Assembly: GCA_037349315.1 (NCBI GenBank) | Contig: JBAIAC010000014.1 | Location: forward strand, 23,227,001 to 23,291,000 | Source: Chelydra serpentina | Lineage: Eukaryota > Chordata > Testudines > Chelydridae | DNA length: 64,000 bases | Direction: 5' to 3' | Shown here: in pieces, positions 32,851 to 64,000 of the stretch | Layout of the letters: each line of letters opens with the position of its first letter | Numbering within the stretch: position 1 is the first letter of the stretch | The notes under the pieces: generated by a model | Databases searched by the model: none | The model's input: only the letters and a program-made list of their open reading frames with translations | What the model was told of the DNA's origin: nothing | Position numbers and translations under genes: made by a program

Positions 32851-35326
32851 GGCCCAGCACACTCTGTAGAGGCCTCAAGATCCATGGGTTCTCTCTCTCT
32901 TGCCTTCTTTAGGGCAGGGTATAGCCCTTAATGACCACTCAATGATGTATAACATCTCATCCCTCCTTGGGAAATTCACTGCACTCCAACCTGTGCAGGT
33001 GCTCCATGTCCTGCCTCCCTCTTTGGGTGAGGGGATTTTTGTCCTCCAAGCCACTTTATAAATCTCCTGTGCAAAACCCTTTTATGTGAACTCCATTATA
33101 GGGGATAAAGATTTGACCCCCTTTTAGCCACAATCCTGTCCTCTTTCTAGTCCATTCAATGAGTGTTGTAAGATACAATGGTAACCATGTCCTAATTGCA
33201 GCTTTCACAATTGCTACCACTAGTGGAGCTCCACAGGGAAATTATGGCTTTAGTGGTTCCGACCTTTGTGATCCATCTGCTTCAGCTTCCCTGGTTCCCC
33301 TCAGTATTTGTGATATCCAAGTAGAGGGAAAAAATAATGAATTTTACCTGGTGAAAATCCCCCCGTCCCCAATATCTCAGGTAACCAAATAGAATTTTTA
33401 TCAATTTTTTTCCCATAAAATTAATCTCTGGACTGTGACCAAATATGAAAAATGTCAGCCTCGGGTTGTTTTTTTTAAGACTGTCATAAGCATCTGTAAA
33501 CTAGGGTCTTATAACTGAAGTGACTTGTCCATAAGGGCTGCTGTGTTGTGTTGTTGTGTAACACATTGATAAACAAAGTAGTCACCTAGTGGCAGTCTAA
33601 AACTACATTATAGTTTAGAATAAAGCAAATATTTCTCATTTATCCTCAAAGATGTACAGTGTGCAATTCATAAGTTGCATTTTGTTAGTGTCTTTATTTG
33701 TAGTGGCTTACAATTAAAATGATGTTGCAATGCTCTTTGGTGCTTATTGTCTGGATTGTGTAATGTGTTATTTAGTGTTGTGGTTCAGAAGAACGTGTAA
33801 AGTAAATGTTTTTCAATCTTGTATGTGAGGATTACTGTATTAGTAAACATTAGAAATATTTCTGCATACTTTCCTTTTCATTCCTCTCTTAAAACAAGCC
33901 AAAATAAAAAAATCCTATAATCTAAATATTACATTTTCAAGATATAAATATTATTTTAATATAGCTTAGCAAATTGTTATATATTCCTGCTATTTTAGCA
34001 GTTTATTTTTAGCTCCCCTGAGACCTTTCCCTTTCCTGGTAGTGTTTCTTTATGGAGAGATGTACAGTATTTATCTGAGATGTACATGTTTTGTTGGAAC
34101 CTGTACACTGGTATCATTGGGAAGTGCTCTGGAGTAAATATGCAGTAATTCCTTCCCCCACTGCCTGGAGCATGAAGATTAGCTATACTTTAAGCTGGGA
34201 TAGTGGCGTGGAAAACTAGTAAGGATTAATTTATCTGAGCTGGCCCTTCTCCTTCCCCCACAACAGGATTTTGAGGGAGAGGCTGCTAATCAACTCTGCT
34301 CTGGATTGACTCATTTTTCCAAATTCATTAACCCCTGCAAAGGAAAGCCAAGGCCTGTTGTGTTATCTGGTGCTTCGCCTTTCTCTTGCATCAAACCAAG
34401 CATACAGGAATTGTTTCAGAAACAATTGGGGAAATGAGGGTAGGGGTTGGAGTGTGTGGAATTGTTTAATAAGGCGCATCATTAGGGACAGAGAAATTTT
34501 TAAATGGTACATTTTGGAAATACTCAATAGGTTACACCTGCCAGTACCATAGGCAAGCACAGGAATTTTGTAGTGAATAAACTGCATTAGAAACTCATTA
34601 AATAAACCTTCATTTAAAGTCAATTGGTGGAAATCTCCCTTGGAATTTCTTTATTAAATGGTGCTTTTGAAATAAAAATTCTCACATCTGGGCAAAGGAG
34701 AAATCACCATCATTCCCCAGAGTGACAATAATTATCTTCTTTTCTCCATATATTTATGGTTTACTGTGCATTGAGGGTGTGCATGCATTCTTGTTGCCTG
34801 GACTAATGCTGTAGCTCACTCCAACCCCATGCCTGGTACTATTTACTGAATAGGAGTATTTTTAACCACTGGTAGCAATTGTCCCTACCTTTGTTTGTTT
34901 TTGAATTTTCCCCCTCCAAATAAGGTGGGCCAGATTCAACCACTAGTATTCAGTGAGTAGTACCTTTTTTGTGAGTCACCCTGTCATTTCAGTGGGATTA
35001 TGAGGGCAGTAAAGTTCTATTCAATGCTGGCAGAATCTGGACCTCAGTGAGCAGTTCATCAGCAGCCTTGCCCTGAAAATCCTGTGAAGAAGGGGCAGAA
35101 GGGAGACAAGGGACTTGACCTGCACAGATTTCTGTGAGCCACTGGTCTCCTTTCTTAAAACTCTCAATTTAATTGGTCATTGGGTGTGAGATGTAACTGC
35201 TTGCTGGTGGTTTGGGAAAGGGGGGGGAGAGAAATCTATTCTGATGTCGTGGGGGGTGGAAGGACTTGGCAGGTGTGTATTATGGTGGGCATGGGCTTTT
35301 CTTATTGGCTAACAGGAGGGTGGGTG
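32851..35326. other. Intergenic DNA, no gene seen
   Basis: No coding exon was recognised. An old palindromic repeat lies at 34927-35042. GT/GA-rich stretches approach the CpG island. Confidence 0.45.
34927..35042. repeat. Old palindromic MITE-like repeat
   Basis: GGGCCAGATTCAACCACTAG on the left pairs imperfectly with the inverse of GCTGGCAGAATCTGGACC on the right, around a TTTCAGTGGGAT centre. Similar palindromes occur at 47993-48119 and 48919-49004, suggesting a shared ancient family. Confidence 0.45.
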
Positions 35327-35334
35327 GGGGATGG

Positions 35335-35461
35335 CACAGGTGCTGGAACTGAGGGTGCTGCAGCACCCTTGGCTTGAAGTGGCTTCCATTATATACAGGA
35401 TATAGAGTTTCGTTCAATAGCTCTCAGCACCCCCACTATACAAATTGCTCCAGCCTCCCTG
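35335..35461. mobile_element. Short hAT-type MITE, 127 bp
   Basis: Flanked by perfect 8-bp duplications GGGGATGG (35327-35334 and 35462-35469). The ends CACAGGTGCTGGAAC and, inverted, CAGGGAGGCTGGAGC match at 11 of 15 positions. The core is the inverse of the 22193-22312 copy (CTTCAAGCCA appears as TGGCTTGAAG). Confidence 0.85.
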
Positions 35462-35959
35462 GGGGATGGGTCGGGCTGTGTTGGGTTTTGAGGGAACGGG
35501 TGTGTGTGTTGGGATGGGGGTGATGTGGTAGTGGTCAGGGCTCTCCCTACCGGGTGAGAAAGGAGGGCAGAGTCTGGCAGCTCGGTGGGTCGGGGCGAGG
35601 GCTATTCGGGCAATGGAGGAGGCTGGCTAGCGTGGGGTTTCCTGGCGCGTGGGACCCGCGCAGCGCAGTGTCTGCCCGGGGGAGAGCCGCGCCCTGCTTA
35701 CTGCAGCTGTTGCGGAATTCCCCTCCCCCGCCACCTGCGGCCGTGGGGAAGGGGCGCTCAGAGCCCGCAGCGAGCGGAGGGTGAAGCTGCAGCGGCTCCG
35801 GAGCAGCCCGGCCCTCTCTCCGGACGGGAGATGGAGGGTCACAATGAGAAATGACAGGGGGCCGCTGTTTGCAGCCGCGTCCGCGCTGGGGCCGCCAGGA
35901 GGGGCAGGGACCCTGCTGTGCTGCTGCGAGCCTGGGCGCCGCTCTTCTCTGCGCCTTTC

Positions 35960-60506
<24,547 letters not shown>

Positions 60507-61345
60507 TACAACTTGGAAAGAGACAGAAAATCCATGGCACTAATTGGAGAACTACACTGCTTGGCCTTTTAGCTACTGTCACAAGGAATCAAGAAAGAGT
60601 ATTGCAGCATACTGTATGCTGCTTTGTCTTCCAGTCCTGGGCATATGTGTATGTTCTTGTTCAAAAGTAGTATCAGCAGAGACTGGATCAAAATGAAAGA
60701 AAAAGAAAATACAACCAATGGATTAAATCTGGACTGTAGGAATTTGGTGTCTTTCCAGGGTAAAGATGAGGCCACTGTCTGTTTCACACACATACACTGA
60801 CTTAGTCCTTCATTTGGGAAGCAATTTCATAGTTCTGCTTCTTTGTTGGCAGAATCAAGTAACAACCTGCTTAAATCCCTGTAGCTGTATTCCACTTCCC
60901 CTTTCCAGTGCTACAGGCATTTTGTATTGTCCCTGCAATGATTATGTACAAAGTTAGTCTTTTTAAATAAGAGTTTGTAGTACCCCGTGTTTATCCCTAT
61001 TATGCCCTTTGTCTTTTCTAGTCTCAGACTGTTCCTGTTGCTCTCTGTAAAAATTGCTTGTCCCTAGCCTTTCTTCCTTGTTTAATTTATCTTCATCTGA
61101 ACAGTGATTAGAGAGCTGTAGTTCATTCATTATTAGTAATTAAGCTGTTCAGTATGTTAAGTGTTCTGTAGCTCAAATGGAATTGTTCTCAGGAAACAAC
61201 AGTTGTCTTGTCAGGCAGAATTATTCCATACATTCTCAAGATTTGAACCTTTGCTGACCGTGAATAAGACAGTTCTCACTTACCGAATCAGTTATTATTG
61301 AGGTTTTTTTAATGTCACATACTAATGTGAAACCTAATAAAAATT
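60507..61345 (+). other. FAM149A: FAM149A 3' untranslated region (probable)
   Basis: Non-coding, unique-looking sequence follows the stop and leads to AATAAA at 61336. Repeats begin again at about 61490. The exact cleavage site is not known. Confidence 0.55.
61336..61341 (+). terminator. FAM149A: Probable FAM149A poly(A) signal
   Basis: AATAAA about 830 bp after the stop codon, followed by AT-rich DNA. Other less canonical signals upstream could also be used. Confidence 0.5.
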
Positions 61346-61489
61346 CCTGTATCTAATCCTTCAGCAGATTTGTTTTAACATTAAAATATCTACTTAATGA
61401 ATAGAGGCAGAATTTCATACTCCTTGCATCTGTTTAGACCATACAAAAAAACAAAAAGTAACTTAAAAATGTTTGTTATTCATTATGGG

Positions 61490-61740
61490 TAGTGCAGTAA
61501 TGCCTAGAGGGCACTGCCAAGATCAGGGCTCCAATATGTTAGCCCTGTACAGACATACAATAGGTGACAGTCCCTGCCCCAGAAAGCCTACAGTCTGAAT
61601 AGAAAAGATAGACTAAAAATTGGAAGGGAAACTGGGGCACAGAGAAATTTAGTGACTTTCTCAAATCACCCAGCAGGTGAGTAGCAGAGCTGAAAATAGA
61701 ATCTGGGTCTCCTGAGTCCCAGTTCTGTCCCCTGTTCATG
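61490..61740 (-). repeat. MIR-like SINE, core plus tail
   Basis: On + it reads ATCAGGGCTCCAATATGTTA, GACAGTCCCTGCCCCAGAAA, then GGGAAACTGGGGCACAGAGA and GAATCTGGGTCTCCTGAGTC. The last two are the antisense MIR core. The first two are the tail seen alone elsewhere in the window. Confidence 0.75.
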
Positions 61741-62266
61741 GGACAACACTACTTCCTATCAGCCATCCTGCTCAGGAAATTGTCATGCAGCACTGAGGGC
61801 TCTTTGCTTGGCACAGTTCCCAGCACCCAATCTGATTGCTGGTAGAAGAGGCAGGTCGATGCTGATGGGGAGTGCTTTGAGGTGTGGTTATAACCCCTGC
61901 TTTGGCAATAAGTGGTCTTCAGGTGCTTAACTTGCTCCCTGTATTAATCACATGCCGGTGGTTCTTCTTTGAGTGATTGCTCATATCGATTCCAATTAGG
62001 TGTGTGCACACCACGTGCACAGTCGTCGGAAAGTTTTTCCTCTAGCAGCACCCGTTGGGTTGGCTGTGGAGTCCCCTGGAGTGGCACCTTCATAGCATTC
62101 AATATATGACTCTGCTGACCGACATCTCCTCAGTTCCTTCTTACTGCCAGTGATGGTTGTTGTAGTTGTGGCGTATTGCTTAGCAAGTTCTACCACATTT
62201 CCCTAGCCTCTTTGTTTTTGTCTCTGTTCTTTATACATTTTAGTTGTTAGTATTGGTTCTTAGCAA

Positions 62267-62479
62267 TTGGGCTGGGGGGTTTACTCTCTATCCCAACCGC
62301 TTTTTCTTGGGAGAGCTTTCATCCCCAAGTCCCAGGGGTTCAACCCCTGCAAGTCCTGCTCCAAGCCCAGGCCATTGGATGACCCCCATGACCCTTGTCT
62401 GAAGTGTCTGGGGGAGGCTCACCAAGCCAGTCGGTGCAGGATTTGTAAAGGGTTTCTCCCCAGAACCAAAAAGGAGTGA
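62267..62479 (+). pseudogene. Gag-like Cys/His-rich ORF of the DIRS-like element
   Basis: The frame reads FNPCKSCSKPRPLDDPHDPC then LKCLGEAHQASRCRICKGFL and PRTKKE, and stops at TGA 62477. The spaced Cys/His pairs suggest a zinc-binding gag. After the stop the frame continues as DFCFKQLLMEAA up to the MITE, and resumes after it with ALKPQPLSVRQDL. The TGA is therefore probably a mutated CGA and the MITE a later insertion. Confidence 0.6.
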
Positions 62480-62514
62480 GACTTTTGCTTTAAGCAGCTC
62501 CTTATGGAGGCGGC

Positions 62515-62730
62515 TAGGGTGACCAGATGTCCCAATAAAATCGGGACCGTCCCGATTTCAGACCATTTGTCCCGTGTCCCGACCGATGGTTGGTCGGGAC
62601 GCCTTTTGTCCCGATTTTCCGTCTTCCGGATGCAGAGGCTTTTTTTGTTTTGCTCAACAAGTTTGGTTGAGCTGGGTTTTTTTTTTTGTGGGAAGTCCCG
62701 ATTTTCGGGTCTTCCCATCTGGTCACCCTA
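62515..62730. mobile_element. hAT-type MITE, 216 bp, in the DIRS-like element
   Basis: Inverted ends TAGGGTGACCAGATG are identical at both sides, with perfect 8-bp duplications GAGGCGGC (62507-62514 and 62731-62738). GTCCCGATTTTC words recur inside in both orientations. Same family as 43438-43546. Confidence 0.94.
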
Positions 62731-64000
62731 GAGGCGGCACTTAAACCTCAGCCTCTGTCAGTGCGGCAGGACCTGGCACTGAGTTCTTCGGTGCATAGCG
62801 CCCCAGCAACAGTGGTGTAAGCGGCACTGCGGATGGACTCTAGTAGAGACCTGCAGCACAGCTGTTCCCCGGTGCCAAAACCAGTGGGATCGACCTGGCA
62901 CTGCTCCCACTCCCCAGCGCAGAAGCAGCACGGGAAGCAAGGGAGGAGCAGCTCTTCGTCCTAGAGGCCCACCCCTCTGGAGCCAGCCAATGGGACGCAT
63001 CCGCGTGAGGAGAACCTAGTGCCAAAGCCTGCGGAGACTGCACCATTGACTTTGGCCCCGGAAGGGGGACCATTGAGTCTGTGCTGTTGGACTCCCCAGC
63101 CTACATCATCGAGGAGGTGGAGCTGCCATCCACCCCGGACACCTTTGTGGCCATGAGCGATCTCATCGCCATGACAATGCAGAGGTCACCTACGATTCGT
63201 GCCAAGCCTCCGGTACCAAATCGTATGGCACCGTCTCGAGGCAAACCAGCAATGATCTGACACTCGGTACCGCTGATAGAATGGCGGCACCGCTCCAGGT
63301 CGCGCCAGCGCTCACGATCGCAATGCCGATCCACATGTTGGTCCCCATCACACAGCAGGTCCCGGACCCAGCACTGGTCCCAATGCTGCTCAGCAACCCT
63401 GCGTAGCTCCAGATCATGACATCGCTCCAGGTCGCAGCACCGCTCTCCAGCCTCACGGCACCACTCCCCTGTACAGCACCGCTTGCTGGATCAGCTCCGC
63501 TCGGCACTGCCCTGGCCCTCGCGGTCCTGATCCCGAGACTCGGAGGCAGGATCTAGGTACTCAGGGTGGGGCAAACACCGGTCAGTCCATGGACACTCTG
63601 AGGTGCGGGCAGGGCCGTGGCCTGCGCAGTGGCAGGGACCATCGCAGTGGACATTCTGGACGCCGTGGGCATACCACCAGGCCCAGGGTACCCAGTCTAA
63701 AGGCTCCCGATTGGCCACCTCTGAACCTAGGGTGCCAGAGGCCTCAGCCAGTCACCCCACCCCTAGGGGTGCTGAGGAGGCACCGTGTCCCCACCCCCCA
63801 AACCAACTCCAACTCCCGTTCCTGAGCCTGATACAGTCAGCGAGACAGGTCGTTAGGCTCCGATGAGCAGGAGGGACAGGAGGACCTGGTTCTCCCATTA
63901 ACCTCTTTGTCCTCCTTCCCAGACAAGGTCGTTGCAGGCACTTCTGTCTCTGGACCGCCTCCTATAGATAGTCGCGCCCACCAAGACCTCTTGTGCAGGG

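Larger units (their letters stand above)
61960..64000 (+). mobile_element. DIRS-like retroelement, 5' part, cut by the window end
   Basis: The stretch has a probable non-coding leader (TGAGTGATTGCTCATATCGA, GTGTGTGCACACCACGTGCA) followed by a gag-like Cys/His-rich frame and a long Arg/Ser-type coding relic with reiterated CGGCACCGCTCCAGGTCGC words. A hAT MITE interrupts it at 62515-62730. I recognise the style from DIRS-like elements of reptiles. The tyrosine recombinase that would prove it lies beyond the window, if present. Confidence 0.5.

Overview
The window is eukaryotic nuclear DNA. It has one gene split into small GT-AG exons, long repeat-rich introns, a CpG island and dense transposon remnants. 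The repeats (CR1 LINEs, Penelope-like elements, hAT and PIF/Harbinger DNA transposons with MITEs, Ty3/Gypsy elements including one with a SCAN-like gag, a DIRS-like element, tRNA-derived SINEs and MIR-like SINEs) point to a non-avian reptile, most likely a turtle. That assignment is inference. No bacterial, CRISPR, rRNA or true tRNA gene was seen.

Positions 1-35,500 hold no host gene I can support. They are an intergenic stretch filled with mobile DNA. It includes a 147-bp hAT MITE with 8-bp target duplications (3045-3191), a tRNA-derived SINE (about 7768-7890), and a complete 4.1-kb PIF/Harbinger transposon (11254-15357). The Harbinger element carries an intact DDE transposase and a spliced Myb/SANT-like partner broken by one stop codon. 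Next come a Penelope-like element with RT and GIY-YIG remnants that was itself hit by a Harbinger MITE (17234-19770), a hAT element containing a second foldback hAT (20135-21313), antisense CR1 (21840-22860), a 5'-inverted Penelope-like copy joined to a decayed Ty3/Gypsy integrase (25290-28070), a sense CR1 3' end (29190-29880) and two more short hAT elements.

Positions 35,540-61,345 hold the only host gene: the orthologue of FAM149A (DUF3719 family). I resolve 14 coding exons on the + strand, from a CpG-island first exon (ATG at 35960) to the stop at 60504-60506. All exon phases are compatible, giving a 620-residue protein. The introns contain an LTR and gag-protease remnant of a Gmr1-like Gypsy, hAT and Harbinger MITEs, two tiny hairpin Penelope-like copies with 11-12 bp target duplications, SINEs, and a duplicated G-rich minisatellite-like block in intron 13.

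Positions 61,490-64,000 lie downstream of the gene. They contain a MIR-like SINE and the 5' part of a DIRS-like retroelement split by a hAT MITE; it runs off the window end.

The strongest points for a second look are the nearly autonomous Harbinger element, the hairpin and inverted Penelope-like copies, and the SCAN-like gag. I found no clearly new cellular system.
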